DNA from: Roridomyces roridus
Lineage: Eukaryota > Basidiomycota > Agaricomycetes > Agaricales > Mycenaceae
Direction: 5' to 3'
Length of the DNA: 64,000 nt
Assembly: GCA_029378245.1 (NCBI GenBank)
Contig: JARKIF010000003.1
Coordinates: forward strand, 744,001 to 808,000
The notes under the pieces are model-generated. The model had not been told where the DNA came from. It saw nothing but the letters and a program-made list of their open reading frames with translations, and made no database searches. This document shows positions 38,217 through 49,519 of the stretch, piece after piece. Positions within the stretch are counted from its first letter, which is position 1. The number at the start of each line of letters is the position of its first letter. The translations under genes and the position numbers were made by a program.

Positions 38217-39377
38217 ATGGCACCTCTCGGGAAAGCTACCAGCGTCGAACTCGACAAATCTTCAAACTCTACCGATGGATTCAAGGTATTTCGGGGCAAT
38301 GTCGATCCAGAGTGGTGTGTCGGAGAGTAAGTCCTTCCCATTCTCTACCCACTGTGAGCTGAGATGTTCATAGCGTCCCGAATGGAGGTCTAGTCGCTTC
38401 CAAATGCTGGCGGGCATGAACTTATATACTATGGGCAGGATACGTGCTAGCTCTGGCCCTTCAAGCCTGCATTCAATACCAGGAAAGCACGACGCACCCC
38501 GACCCTATTCACGTTACGGGCCACTATCTCCAAGCCACGTCCCTCGGACCTTTCGAGGTTCGCGTACGGACCTTGAAACGCGGTCGAGGTTTCACGAATG
38601 TGCTCGCGGATCTAGTCCAACAGGTAAACTTCTAGCCTCCAACCATATTCCTCCGTTAACCTGTACCTGAAGAATCGGACGAGGATTACAACTCACATGA
38701 TATTCGGCTCGCTCGAGCCCCAGCCCGACTCGTTCTCCTTGTCCCCGCCCTCAGTCTACGCCCGACGTCACCCGCTCCACGTCCACCCTTCAAACGCAGT
38801 ATTGACGCGCATGGCTCGTCCATGGAAGTTCTCGCACCACATCAAATGGGCTGGTGATCCCCACCTACGCGCACAGAACCTCCCAGACCACCCGTCGTGG
38901 AAGAGCGTCAATGCCGACTCGATCGGCGGCCGGGGTCTCCTCTGGGGCGCATGGGTCAAGCTGCAGGGTGAAGGCGAGCGCGTGACCCCTGCCTCCATCG
39001 CGTTTCTCGCAGACATCTTCATCAACCTACCCGGTCTCCTCCCGAGGAACGAGCGCAATGGGCTCGTCCCTTCAGAGACATGGTTCCCCACCATGACTCT
39101 GATCCTCGAATTCAAGGCCCGGATACCCCCAGCCTCCGAAAGGCACTCTGCTAGTACCATAGGCCTTTATGCGACGGGCACTTTCATGGGCGAGCCCCAA
39201 GGGCGGCACGACTCGTACCTTGAAGTATGGACGGCGCCCTCTGAGCTGGGGCACGGGGTGGAAACCAAGGGTTGGCGAGAGCAGCAGTTTTGTCTGGCAA
39301 CAGCGACGCAGATGGCTCTGTCGCTGCCGATGACGGTGAACGCCAGCAGAGCAAAATACAATTCATCCAAGCTCTGA
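38217..39377 (+). CDS. Thioesterase-like (hot-dog fold) protein
   Basis: ATG 38217, TGA 39375-39377. The exons include one of 14 nt (CGTCCCGAATGGAG, near 38373-38387) whose inclusion gives the family motif VPNGGYVLALALQ. Other motifs are PIHVTGHYLQATSLGPFEVRV (first hot-dog strand set), FTNVLADLVQQNRTRI, and in the second half GGRGLLWGAWVKL, ASIAFLADIFINLPGLLP and WFPTMTLILEFKARIP. This double hot-dog layout is that of fungal thioesterase-family proteins related to acyl-CoA thioesterases. Substrate unknown. It is not near a fatty-acid or polyketide gene here, so a general acyl-CoA role is only a guess. Confidence 0.8.
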
Positions 39378-39480
39378 GTAGCTTCTGTACGATTATCTAT
39401 TACATCTGGTCTATGTAAATGGCCAGAATTGGCAAAAAACTAGCAATACAAACGATACAGCATCCCTACAGTCAGCAGCA

Positions 39481-41087
39481 CTAGAACCTCCTCCGCCTCG
39501 AGCTCTGAAACTTTGACGTCTCTCTCCTTAACCGTCTGCTCGCCCGCTCCCTCTCAATCTCCCTCCTCTCAACCTCCTCCGCACTAAGCAGCTCAAATCG
39601 CGTGCGGAACTCATCCGCCTCCTGCCAATCCCGCCACACGCTCTCAAGCGGTTTAGGTCCCCCACGCCCGCGCACGGATGTCAGCCCCAGACCCGTGCGA
39701 TCTCGCATGCTCCCGACACCGTCAACGACACCCCATTCGACCGCATCCTTCTTGTGCTTGATGAGCTCCTCGTGGACAGCGTGTGCAACAAGAGGCACAG
39801 CTTCACCCGCCAGCCCGAGTTCCGCACAGAGCGTGCTGGCAAAGGCTTCGGGCGTGAGTGGCGAGAGGAGGTCCCACTCGATGTGGTCAAGGAGGTGGTG
39901 GGTAGCAATTTGGACGTCGATCTAGAGTAATGTTTAACGTCGAGAATTGACTGGAAAGGGAAGGACATACGCTAAGGATCACGCGACACTCGGCAACTTC
40001 GTCCCCCACCTCGTCCATGCCGTCGTTGGTAATCTCCAGCCGCGCAATAGTCTCGTGTTCCTCCAGCTGCGCACGAATCTGATTCGTCACTGTCTCCACC
40101 CACATCTCTGGCAGGTCGAGGTCCGCGCAGAAGATTTTCGCAAAGATCTCGGGGCGAATCATCTCGTCGTTGAGATTCCAGACAAAACAATCGCGGATCC
40201 GGTGCGTCTCGGTCTCAAACTCGACGCGGATGGGTACGAGGGCGGCTGGGCGGGTGGCTTCGCGGTCTACGACATCTTGTGAGCTTGAAAAGCGAGCTTA
40301 ATATATGACAGGACGTAACATATAGGACAGAAACGTACGAGTACACATGCACAGTAGGTGTTACCTGGGTAGGAGTTCCATTTTGGGCAGTAGGTGGTCC
40401 TCCTACCCACTTGCTGGTGATAAATCGTCGAGGCGGGGCCATGCCTAGGTAGCTCTGATCCAGCTCAGCTTTTTCTGGCTTGAGCGGTGGAGGCGCTGCG
40501 GCTGGCTGGACGGTCGTCACCCCGGTATTAGAGTTGAAGACGGACATGCCCGGCGCCAATCGCGTCCGCCCTGTCCTTTGTTGGCGGGTCCCTCGGTTTT
40601 CGTGCGTAAAATCAGAGTCGTCAGAGTCAAGAGCACCTGCATCTGGAAGGTCGTCGCCGGATCCTGGGTCGGCGTAGTTGATAGCGCCTCCACGTCTTGC
40701 ACGCGATGATGCTGCTGCCTGCGTGGAGGCGAAAATGGGCTGCATGAGGAGCGTGACTCCGGTGCGAAGTCGGGAGGGATAGGTCGAGAGGTAGCCCTGC
40801 GTGGTCACTGGGATGGGATTCGGTGGAGGGTACTGTGGCCCCTGGGGGTTGTAGTTGGGTACAATTGCCGGAGGAGCGTAGACTGGCTGCTGCTGCTGTA
40901 CTGGAGTTGCTGCATTTCGCGTGCTACGTGCACGTGTGGTCCGTGGACCCGACGCAGGTGTCCGGACAGACCCAGCGTTGTTCATGGACCAGTTCATGAG
41001 ATTTTTCTGGTACGGTGTCGCGGCCGCTACTTGGAGCTGGCTCATGTGCTGCTTGAGCTTCTGGTCGGACATGTCCTGCAGCGACAT
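39481..41087 (-). CDS. SFH1: SNF5/SMARCB1-family chromatin remodelling subunit (Sfh1-like)
   Basis: Three exons, 41087-40339, 40283-39971 and 39921-39481, give 500 aa. The N-terminal half is Pro/Gln-rich with acidic patches. Two tandem SNF5 repeats follow: LVPIRVEFETETHRIRDCFVWNLNDEMIRPEIFAKIFCADLDLP, and ILSIDVQIATHHLLDHIEWDLLSPLTPEAFASTLCAELGL. These align segment by segment with human SMARCB1. The C-terminus is basic and Arg-rich. Role: core subunit of RSC or SWI/SNF nucleosome remodellers. The first intron uses donor TC^gtacgt at 40338, not the earlier gtaaca, because only that choice keeps the SNF5 frame. Snf5 and Sfh1 cannot be told apart with certainty; the size fits Sfh1. It diverges from TRM61 across 305 bp. 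Confidence 0.9.
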
Positions 41088-41392
41088 GGTGGAATAGGCG
41101 CTTTCAGCGTCTGGTATAGGGCGTTAATCGTTGTTCGTGAAGGAAGCGAGCCTTGACACACGAAGAAAATGCAGCTAAGCTAACGGAGCCAACGCGGCCT
41201 TTTTCGTGCGACGTCGCGTGTGGGACGTGGAACTATTCGAACGGGCCGCAGGGGCTTTGTGGGACGCGACTAGAGTCGTGAGGGTTGCAGACGGCGCGCC
41301 AAGCGAGTTTGGGAAGAGGAGAGGAGGCGTGTTTGTATCGCGATCACTTTTTCGTTTTCACCTCTACGAACTCGGAAGGCCTCCCTTCTACG

Positions 41393-42895
41393 ATGTGGTC
41401 CACGGCTCGAGAAATCGCGGCCGGTGACACGGTCATCGTATGGCTTGCAAGTCCATTCCCGACTTCCTCCATCTTGCACCAAGTAATCCCCGGCGCAGAC
41501 TCGCGATTTTATCCAGCCTCTCGTGGTCACCCCTGGCAAGGACTTTAACAGCAAATACGGAAACTACCGTCACTCGGATTTCATTGGAATGCCCTTTGGC
41601 TCCAAGGTTGGGTCTCGTTCCGGCAAGGGGTTCATCCACCTCCTCCGACCGACACCAGAGCTCTGGACCATGGCGCTTCCCCACCGGACCCAGATTCTGT
41701 ACATTGCGGACATATCTTTCATCATCTCATACTTGGATATCCGTCGAGGTAGTCGGGTAATCGAAGCTGGTATGTCTCAGGCGGTGTTATTGGCAATGCA
41801 GGCTCAATGTTTGCCAGGGACGGGCTCGGGATCCTTCTCTCACTCTGTGGCCCGGTCTATAGGTCCTACGGGCCATTTATGGTCGTACGAGTTTCACGAA
41901 GCTCGCGCCCAAAAGGCCAGGTCAAGCGACCTTGATACCTACCCCGAATTTCTGTCGCTGATATCGCTACAGGGATGAATTCACGCAACACAAGATGTCG
42001 GATTTCGTTACCCTGACACACCAGAACGTATGCAAAGACGGCTTCAATCTCACGGATGCCGCAGATTCAGGTGTGTATGTCCCTTGCTCTCGATGCTACG
42101 TCAACTTCTGACCCTTCAAATAGTATTCCTTGATCTGCCTGCTCCCTGGGATGCTGTCGAGCACGCCAAGCAGGCTCTGCGGGTACTTCTCTGCCGCTCC
42201 AGCTTGGCCGTGTACTAACATCCTCGTAGAAAGACCGCACGACACGTATATCCTGCTTCAGCCCTTGTATGGAACAAGTGCTGAGAACCGTCAGCGCTCT
42301 AAACGATGCAGGATTCATAGGTCTGTCATGCCACCCTTCTCGCCCCCTTATTCTAACTTGTTCAGATATCACCATGTACGAAACGTTAATACGACCCCAC
42401 GACGTGGCGCAGGTGCCCGTCCTCCAGCCCATCTCGGACATGGAGGAGAAACTCAAAAAATCGGAAGAGATTCGCGAAATAAAACGCCTACGACAAATCG
42501 CTGCCAAGCAAAAGACCGACGAAAGCGCGCACGGGGAGAAGCGCAAACGGGATGACGGGGATGACGAGCAGGAGGCGGAAGCCGTGGACGGCGAGGATGT
42601 GGGGAGCGGTAAAAAACTCAAAACCGAGGATGATGACGAGATGGCTGATTCGACCCCATCTCGAGACGTCGTCAACGGTTCTTCTTCCTCTCGGGGGCCC
42701 GCGGTGGCTTTCGCGCCGCCTCTGCAGAAAATTAGTGTTTCCAAGGCTATCGTCGAAGTCCGTGGGCATACTTCGTACCTCACCTTTGCGACTCTCCTCC
42801 CGCCGATGCCTGGTGCGTCGCCGCCAGCATCGTCTGAGGATGTGGCGCCATTAGGTTCGCTCTCTCCCTTTCCTCGAGCGTACTCAGAAGGCTGA
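41393..42895 (+). CDS. TRM61: tRNA (adenine-N1-)-methyltransferase catalytic subunit Trm61
   Basis: ATG 41393, TGA 42893-42895. It methylates A58 in the T loop of tRNAs with partner Trm6. Motifs: VIVWLTRDFIQPLVVTPGK, YGNYRHSDFIGMPFGSKV, IQP-type WTMALPHRTQILYIADISFI, the SAM-binding VIEAGTGSGSFSH (joined across an intron), and FLDLPAPWDAVEHAKQALR with the DxPAPW motif. It ends with RPHDVAQVPVLQP and VRGHTSYLTFATLLPP. A Lys/Glu-rich low-complexity insertion (about KRDDGDDEQEAEAVDGEDVG) sits before the last block, as in other fungal Trm61. The first intron has a GC donor (CTT^gcaagt near 41455). Confidence 0.95.
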
Positions 42896-43190
42896 TGGGC
42901 ATTGTAGATTCTGTATCCACATAGCAATAATGTATCCCGAGTAGGCCTTGTATGATATCGTTGCTGTGGTCACTTTCAGGTCCGATCTGAGTATGCAAGA
43001 AGCCATTGCGAGCGGCAACCATGGCGTCCATTCATCCTTGCTTGCCCATGGACGACCTCCTTACTCTGCTCAGGCTACAGCAACAATTCTGAATTCGTCA
43101 TCAAGGTCGTAGCTACGCCATCAGTACCCCTACGGATTCTCAATCTCCAAAGCATCGACCGACCCGACACCAAGTTCGGCCGCGCACTAT

Positions 43191-45525
43191 CTACCTGCCC
43201 TTCCCGGGTTTCGGAATAGAGCTGCTGGCTTGAGCCGACGAGCTGCTCCCGCTTGCTCGTGAGCGCAACGTAGGACCGTCGGATGCTGTGCTAGATGTGC
43301 TGGCGACAGGCGGCTGTTGCACGACCTGCGTTGCAGCACGGCGAGCACTCGGTTCACGGCGCAGGCGAGCCCTGTGTGGTAGTGAGTCTTTGCGTTCTCA
43401 AGAGCGGATATACTGACTGGTCAGATGGTGCTGGGGCGTTCGGGGGTTGCTGACTCTCTGTTTCAGCCCGTCCCCTACTCCTAGTCCGACGCGGGCCTTC
43501 CCTGTGTGGTGATGAGTCTCTGCGTGCCCATGCGAATTTGGAGCACTGACTGTGTAATAGCCGCCGCCATCTGCGCATCCGGGGCTCTGCTTTGTTGGGT
43601 CCCCCCTACGAACCGGGGGATCAGGGAAGTCTTGTCGGACCGCGGGTGGAACGCCGGAAGCAATTTGTCATCAGTGAACTTCTGGTCAATGTCGAATGTG
43701 GTATCCTCTGCAAGATTTTGCTTGGCAGTGCGACGGCGAAGATTGTCCGCAGGGGCCTCGGGCTGGTCGTGATACTTGACTCCAACGGTGCCCCGGTGAA
43801 GATCAACTCTAGCCTCGTGCCCTGCCGGTTTTTCTGCAAATCGCTCGGGGTCGCGGTTGTAGACGTGCACCGTCTTGTCCTTGATGCTGTCTCGTAACTC
43901 CGTGAGGAAATCGTCCGCGAAATCCTCGTCATTCGCGATCCGGACAAAGTGGAACATTGTATAGAAGCCGGATTGAGAGGCTTGCTCTTCATCCTCACCT
44001 TCAGCAGGGAATGCTGGGATGCAGGGTGAAATGTATAACCGGTTCGGGGTCTTGGGGTCCAAGATGACGAAGAACGAGTAGGTGTGGCTCGAGCCTTGCC
44101 CGAAACAAAACTCTTTGTCGTACAGCTGAGTGAACAATTGGACCACTGGCTGGTCGAATACCCCCATGTCGTCGGATATTGAAGAGGGAGGGGAATAGTC
44201 AAATATGAATGCATGGTCTGTTCGACCGTCAATGATCTTCTCCAAGACCTCAGGTTTGATCCCAAGCAGATCGGTTTCGAACCACTTGGTGATCGAGAAA
44301 GGTGTCTTCATCTCCGTGAGGGCTTTTCCAATCTGGACGTCCGAAAACGACGATTGGCCTTCGCGTCTGTGGCCCGGTAACCCTTTGTGAGGGAATAGCC
44401 GACTTTGATCATCCTTCTCCTTTCCTTCCACGATATTGATCCCCTCGGCGACTGCATGAGCTTGAGTCACGCAGAAATGCCGCTCGACATCTGCTTCGTA
44501 GTAGATCTTTTTCCAACTATTCGCGAGGTATGCCCCGGCGGTCATGCATAGGTTTTCTTCGTGGCTCAGCTCCACCTTCGCCAGATTCTCTCTCTTTTTC
44601 CTGCATTTGACCAAGCGAGCAGCCATGTCAGGGACATAGGCAAGCTCTGTCAACCGGTGCTCTTGGCGAAGGACTTCAGTTTCCCGAGCATGTCTTTTGT
44701 GGACGCGGCCTGTAGCTTCGATGGGCCGCATGATATGGGGAGCGATGAAAAACTCGTGGAGAGTCTTTGCTGCGCTTAATTTTTGCGTGTCGAAGTCCGT
44801 TGAATCCTCCGCGTGCCAGACCAACATCTCGACTACTTCACGCGCCTCCTCCGTAGACGTGGACGCGAATGTTATGTCTGCGTCAGGAACATCGTCTGGC
44901 GGGACTTCGTCCAAGGCCGCAAGCTCATGAGTCCCAGGAATCGAATCCCCATCGACGTCGACCGCAGGCCTTGAAGGCGTCTGGAGGCAATTGCCAAGGG
45001 CCCGTAGCCTTTCCGCGTGGCTGGAGCCGTCCCAGAGCGAGTCTATACCAAAATGGTAGCGTTAGGCGTGTCCGACGCCTATTGCACGTGACAAAGCCTA
45101 TCCATCAATGCTCGGCAATCATCCCTGGCTGCCTGAAATTTCACAAGTCCCTCCCCCAATTTTTTTTACACCATCCCTTGGGTCCTAACTTTAACCAACC
45201 TAACCTTTAACCACCCAACCTATCCTAACCGAACCCAACCGAACCCAACCTAACCCGTTTCTAACCGCCACTCACTGCTGAATCCGAGTCTTGGCATTTA
45301 ATGCCGAGCATTGATGGATAGGCGTATGCAACGATCACGGCAATCTGGCCTAATCAATAGGCGCCATCAACGCCTAACGCTACCATTTTGGTCGTGCCTC
45401 TCCCAGAGCTGAGGTGATGGGAAGGAGTCGTGCAAAAGGAGCTCTGGATTGGATTGTAAAAGCTGGTCAAGATGCAGCAGAAACTGCTGGGCCAGCTTGA
45501 GGCGAACGTCGGATCGAGAGGACAT
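43191..45525 (-). CDS. Unknown protein whose first intron is an inverted-repeat element
   Basis: Exons 45525-45384, 45042-43551, 43501-43418 and 43371-43191 give 632 aa; the summed length is a multiple of three. I recognise no domain. The long second exon has a charged helical first half (HKRHARETEVLRQEHRL, KCRKKRENLAKVELSHEENL) and a more globular part (SITKWFETDLLGIKPEVLEKIIDGRTDHAFIFDY, SHTYSFFVILDPKTPNRLYISPCIPAFP). The C-terminus is a Ser/Arg/Pro-rich tail ending KPGKGR. Intron 1 (45383-45043) coincides with a 346-bp element whose terminal repeat supplies the GT donor; unspliced, the frame stops after QNGSVRR. Introns 2 and 3 share the same ends (gtcagt...ACCACACAG). It diverges from the kinase-like gene K1 across 160 bp. 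Confidence 0.7.
45047..45392. mobile_element. 346-bp MITE-like element with nested inverted repeats
   Basis: The ends 45047-45069 and 45370-45392 are a perfect 23-bp inverted repeat (ACCAAAATGGTAGCG... outward). A second perfect 22-bp inverted repeat lies inside at 45096-45117 and 45303-45324. Between them is a tract of degenerate CCTAACC/CCCAACC units (45184-45266). There is no coding capacity. No clear target-site duplication is seen next to the ends. It lies inside the minus-strand gene 43191-45525 and forms almost exactly its first intron. Confidence 0.8.
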
Positions 45526-45685
45526 GGGTAATATCGGACAACCGGGCGACCGCCGATACGAAATCCGATTCGAGAACAAAGGACATTCGAAAACAATAGG
45601 CCTGCGGTAGTAGCCAATCAGGGATTCGCGAGACGTCATCATCAACCGGGGTCACGCGCCGCCACACAACTCGCTTTTGACCGCC

Positions 45686-46918
45686 ATGTCCACTCCTCCC
45701 GACTGCGTTCGCCTTCGTTTCGAAGGCGCAAGCCGCACTTTCAATATACACAAATGGTCCATCCCTGGCCACGACCTCCTCTTCGAACCCCTCCCTTTGG
45801 ACACTCGTTTGTGTATCCCACAAAGGAAAGGCCTCTACACAAACCGACCAGTCGATAAACGTTCCCGAGAAGTCGACCTGGCCGAGGCAGTATCATGGGG
45901 CCTGGATGACGAGGCGCATGTAATCTATGCGTGCGCTTCTCGTCACTACTGCGTCCGATTCATCTTCCACGCGGAGCGTGTTCTTCGAGCCCCAGGATCG
46001 CAGTCACTTCAGGCCTACAGGAGACTTGTCAGGGACGCACAGTTTCACTCGACGCATCTCCAAAACTCCAAGATTAAAGGCTTCCTCGTCCCTGTGCATT
46101 ATGGGATGTGGGTCACGAACACGGGCGATTGGGCGGGGAAGGTTATCATGAGTGTCACTCAATATTGCGGGATGCACTGGAACGAGTTGCAGTACTCGAG
46201 GATGGGTACCCAAGCTAACAGGTGTGTTTCCTCCATCCTTCCGGTGGGATCCATGTTGATCCATGCGCAGAGAGCTTGTCGGTCGTGCATTCGAAAAGCT
46301 ACATGATTGCGGCTTCGAGCACGGAAAAATGGATACAGACAGAGACTTTCGGCATGCGGTGATCGATATTTTCGAGCCCGGGCTGACCCCGCAAGAAATG
46401 AAGGACGGTGAAGCCCGCTGCTACATCGTCGACTTCTCCGAGGCCACAGCCAACCACCAATGTGCCCGCAGGCTGCCCGTTCTCCCACTGGATAAACACC
46501 CGGCCCAATTTGGATGCAGGGAACTCGTGGATGTCGCTTTTTCACTTGATTTCTTCAACCGGCGGAACATTGAACGTATGTCTATCTGCCCATGGCTCCC
46601 TTCTCCCTGTTCATACATTTCCTTTCAGAACCTGTTACTGCACAAGCTCTGGCGTGGCATGACCAATACATCTCCGACCATCCCGACGTTCCCAATCAGT
46701 ATGTCCTGATGGAGCAACGAGCGCAGTTCTTTTCAGAGTACCGCACACTGTATCCGGCACTGGCTCTGGTGCACGACCCGGAGGGCAGGATAGACATTCG
46801 GATGTCTTCAGAGTCTGACGATGAAACGGCGGTCGACAGTGACCGGACGAACTCTGCGAGTCCGGAGACGGTGGCAGGCGGTCTCAAGCAGTTGACGCTG
46901 GACGATCCAGACCCATAA
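45686..46918 (+). CDS. Kinase-like family protein K1
   Basis: Exons 45686-46221, 46271-46575 and 46629-46918 give 376 aa. I do not recognise a named family. Several features recall a divergent protein-kinase fold: VPVHYGMWVTNTGDWAGKVIMSVTQYCG resembles a hinge region; LHDCGFEHGKMDTDRDFRHAVIDI resembles a catalytic loop with the usual HGD or HRD changed to HGK; and ARCYIVDFSEATANHQCARR resembles a DFG-like strand with DFS. A functional ATP-binding Lys is not obvious, so it may be a pseudokinase. The end is acidic and Ser-rich (SSESDDETAVDS...LTLDDPDP). It is tandem with K2, which shares both introns and the 3' flank. Confidence 0.75.
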
Positions 46919-47619
46919 GCGTCTAGTTTCCTGTATGTGGCCGTCTTCTCATTCTGTGCCTCGCTCTCATGGATGCTCTCTTTTCACAGGACTTACATTC
47001 CTTTGCTGTCCGTATTTGCTGTCCTTTCATTGTGTACCACCGCCAATATACGATCTGCTACCCATTCATTGCATGCCTCACTCTGTGTGAGGGAAGCCCC
47101 GCTCTCCGTTTTGCCCCTTTGCGTCGCCTGACCAGTGGGTATCTCCTCCCTTGCTGTAGGGTCCCCAACGACTCTTTTCGCCAGTGCCCCTTGGCTCAAG
47201 ACATGGGCCGTGGCACCAGCAAGAATACTTCCCGCACGCCATTCTCTGCCCGTTGGACGAGTGGCAAGACAAGTCATATCGGGAGTCTTCTACGAGCGAG
47301 AGGCCATCTCGACCGATTTCCGTATTCGGCGTTTCTGGTCAGTGGCCACCGGCTGAGTCTTCCTGGAGGAAGGTATACAGAGGCTGATTGTTTGCAGGTT
47401 TTCGCGAATCCATATGGCTTCGTGGACTTGCGCGTTAAGAATCCAGCCCGTGAGAGGAGGGGCAGGGCCGAGCGGCCAGACGACAAGGACCAGTAGCCCG
47501 GTGGCAACGTGGGTGAGGCACAGGAGCGGGATAATGAGATCGTAGTCGAATACGCGCCGTCTATGGCCTTGTTTATTCGCGCAAAGGGAGTGCAGAACGC
47601 GTGAAGTTGGTAACTCGAC
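46919..47619. repeat. Spacer K1-K2, duplicated 3' flank
   Basis: The first 500 bp after K1 correspond to the region after K2 (48900-49460): shared blocks include CCTGTATGTGG, GTCCGTATTTGCT, CCTTTCATTGTGTACCACC and CCAATATACGATCT, then a diverged stretch with CCCGCACGC and CTCTGCCCGTT. A small plus frame beginning MG-GxS in both (47203, 49183) is not convincing as a gene. The duplication unit therefore covers gene plus 3' flank. Confidence 0.7.
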
Positions 47620-47663
47620 GGTGACACCGTCACATGATCAAACGCGTCTTGTCTTGCACCATC
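47620..47663 (+). promoter_or_regulatory. Conserved upstream box of K2
   Basis: The 44 bp before ATG 47664 are nearly identical to the bases before ATG 51238 of K3 (51191-51237). They contain the near-palindrome GGTGACACCGTCAC, then TCACATGATC and AAACGCGTCTTGTCTTG. K1 has only weak similarity here. This may be a core promoter or leader retained by selection or by recent copying. Confidence 0.5.
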
Positions 47664-48899
47664 ATGTCCACTCCCGACTCTATTCACATTCGTTTCGAAG
47701 GTCCAGGAAACAGCGGCGCGGGCCGCACATTCAGCATACACAAATGGCCAATCGCTGGTCGCGACAACTTTGACCCACTCCCTCGGGGTACTCGCTTGTG
47801 CATCTCACACAAGAGGGGCCTCTTCACAAACCAACCGATTGATAGACGCTCCGTAAAAGTCGACATTTCCGAAGCGCTATCCTGGGGTCTGAACGACGAG
47901 GCGCATGTCATCTATGCCTGCACCTCCCGCCACTACTGCGTGCGATTTATCTTCCACGCGGAGCGTGTGCTTAGAAACCCAGAATCGCAGTCACTTCAAG
48001 CCTACAAGAGGCTTGTCCGGGACGCGCAATTTCACTCCACTCATCTGCAAAGCTCCGATATCAAAGGCGTCCTTGTTCCTGTACACTATGGGATGTGGAT
48101 GACGAACACGGGGGATTGGGGCGGGAAGGTGATCATGAGTATCACTCAATATTGCGGAACGCATTGGAACGAGCTGCAATACTCGAGGATGAATACTCAA
48201 GCCAACAGGTGTGTGACCTTCCTCCCGCCGTGTCTTTCATGTTAATCGTGCACAGGGAGCTTGTCGGCCGCGCATTCGAAACGCTGCACGATTGCGACTT
48301 CGAGCACGGTAAAATGATCACGGGCAGAGACTTCCGACATGCAGTGATCGACATTTTCGAGCCTGGGCTGACCCTGCAAGACTTGAAGACCGGTCAAGCT
48401 CGCTGCTACATCGTGGACTTCTCAGAAGCCGCTGCCGACCACAACTGTGCTCGCAGGCTGCCAGTCCTCCCACTGGACGGGTATACGGCACAGTTTGGAT
48501 GCGATGAACTCAAGCATGTCACTCTCGCCCTCGAATTCTTCGACCGACCGATCCGTACGTTCATCTGGCTTTTGAATATCCGAGTCATTGAATGTCTTTG
48601 TAGCAGCCGTCACTTCAAAAGCTCTTGCATGGCACGACCAGTACATCTCCAAGCATCCCGACGTTCCAAATCAGTATGTCATGATGGAGCAACGAGCGCA
48701 ATTCTTTGAACACCGCACACTATATCCTGCACTGGCTCTGGTGTACGACTCGGAGGGCCGGGTGGACATTCGGATGGCTTCGGACTCTGACGATGAAACG
48801 ACGGTCGACAGTGAGCGGACCAACTCTGCTTGTCCGGAGACGGTGGCAGGCGGTCTCAAGCAGCTGACGCTGGATGATCCAGACCCCATAACCGTCTAG
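47664..48899 (+). CDS. Kinase-like family protein K2
   Basis: Exons 47664-48208, 48256-48554 and 48604-48899 give 379 aa. It is collinear with K1: IRFEG...HKWPIAGRD, LFTNQPIDRRSVKVDISEALSWGL, HYCVRFIFHAERVL, VPVHYGMWMTNTGDWGGKVIMSITQYCG, LHDCDFEHGKM-RDFRHAVIDIFEPGL, CYIVDFSEAAADHNCARRLP, and an acidic tail ending LDDPDPITV. The His-Gly-Lys in the catalytic-loop-like segment is kept. Its third exon is almost identical at DNA level to the last exon of K3, much more so than the rest of the two genes, which suggests recent copying. Function unknown; weak resemblance to a kinase fold only. Confidence 0.75.
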
Positions 48900-49519
48900 T
48901 TCCCTGTATGTGGCTGTCTCCTCGTCTTTTTCCTCGTACTCATGGACGCTCTCTTTTCGTAGGACTTGCATTCATTTTCTGTCCGTATTTGCTATCCTTT
49001 CATTGTGTACCACCACCAATATACGATCTTCTACCCATTCATTCTTCATTCCATGCCTGACTCTGTTTGGGTAAAGTCAAAAGTGTTTCCCCTTTGCGCC
49101 GCCTGGCCGGTGGACGTCTCTTCCTCTGCTGTAGGGTCGCCAGACTCTTTTCTCCCATTTACTTCGCCAGTTGGCTCGATACATGGGCAGTGGCGCCAGC
49201 ATCAAGACCTCCCGCACGCAGAGCTCTGCCCGTTTGAGGAGAAAAACAATTCTGATCGGGAGTCGAGGCCCCTCGCTTCTTGTCCTCGTCCTCAATCTCC
49301 GCATTCGGCGGTTCTCTCTCGGAGTCGCCAGTGGGCACCGGCTGAGTCTTTCTGGGGGAAAGGTCAAGGAAAGGTGCCCAGAGGCCGACCGTCGGCAGGT
49401 GGACTTGCACTTCTGGGAATTGAGCCCCTATACGGGCGGTATGGCCGAGCAAGGAATGAGATAATGAGATGCATTGATGTTACAAGGGAACGAGAGGATG
49501 GTAATTAGGAGGGTGGGGC
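48900..49519. repeat. 3' flank of K2, duplicated
   Basis: Second copy of the flank described after K1; no separate gene is supported. It ends at the tail-to-tail K4 stop codon at 49520. Confidence 0.65.

Noticed and set aside
47130..47500. Small conserved plus frame after K1 and K2 (MG-GxS...SAR)
   Set aside because: Similarity is explained by the recent duplication of the whole flank; no conserved start context or longer frame.
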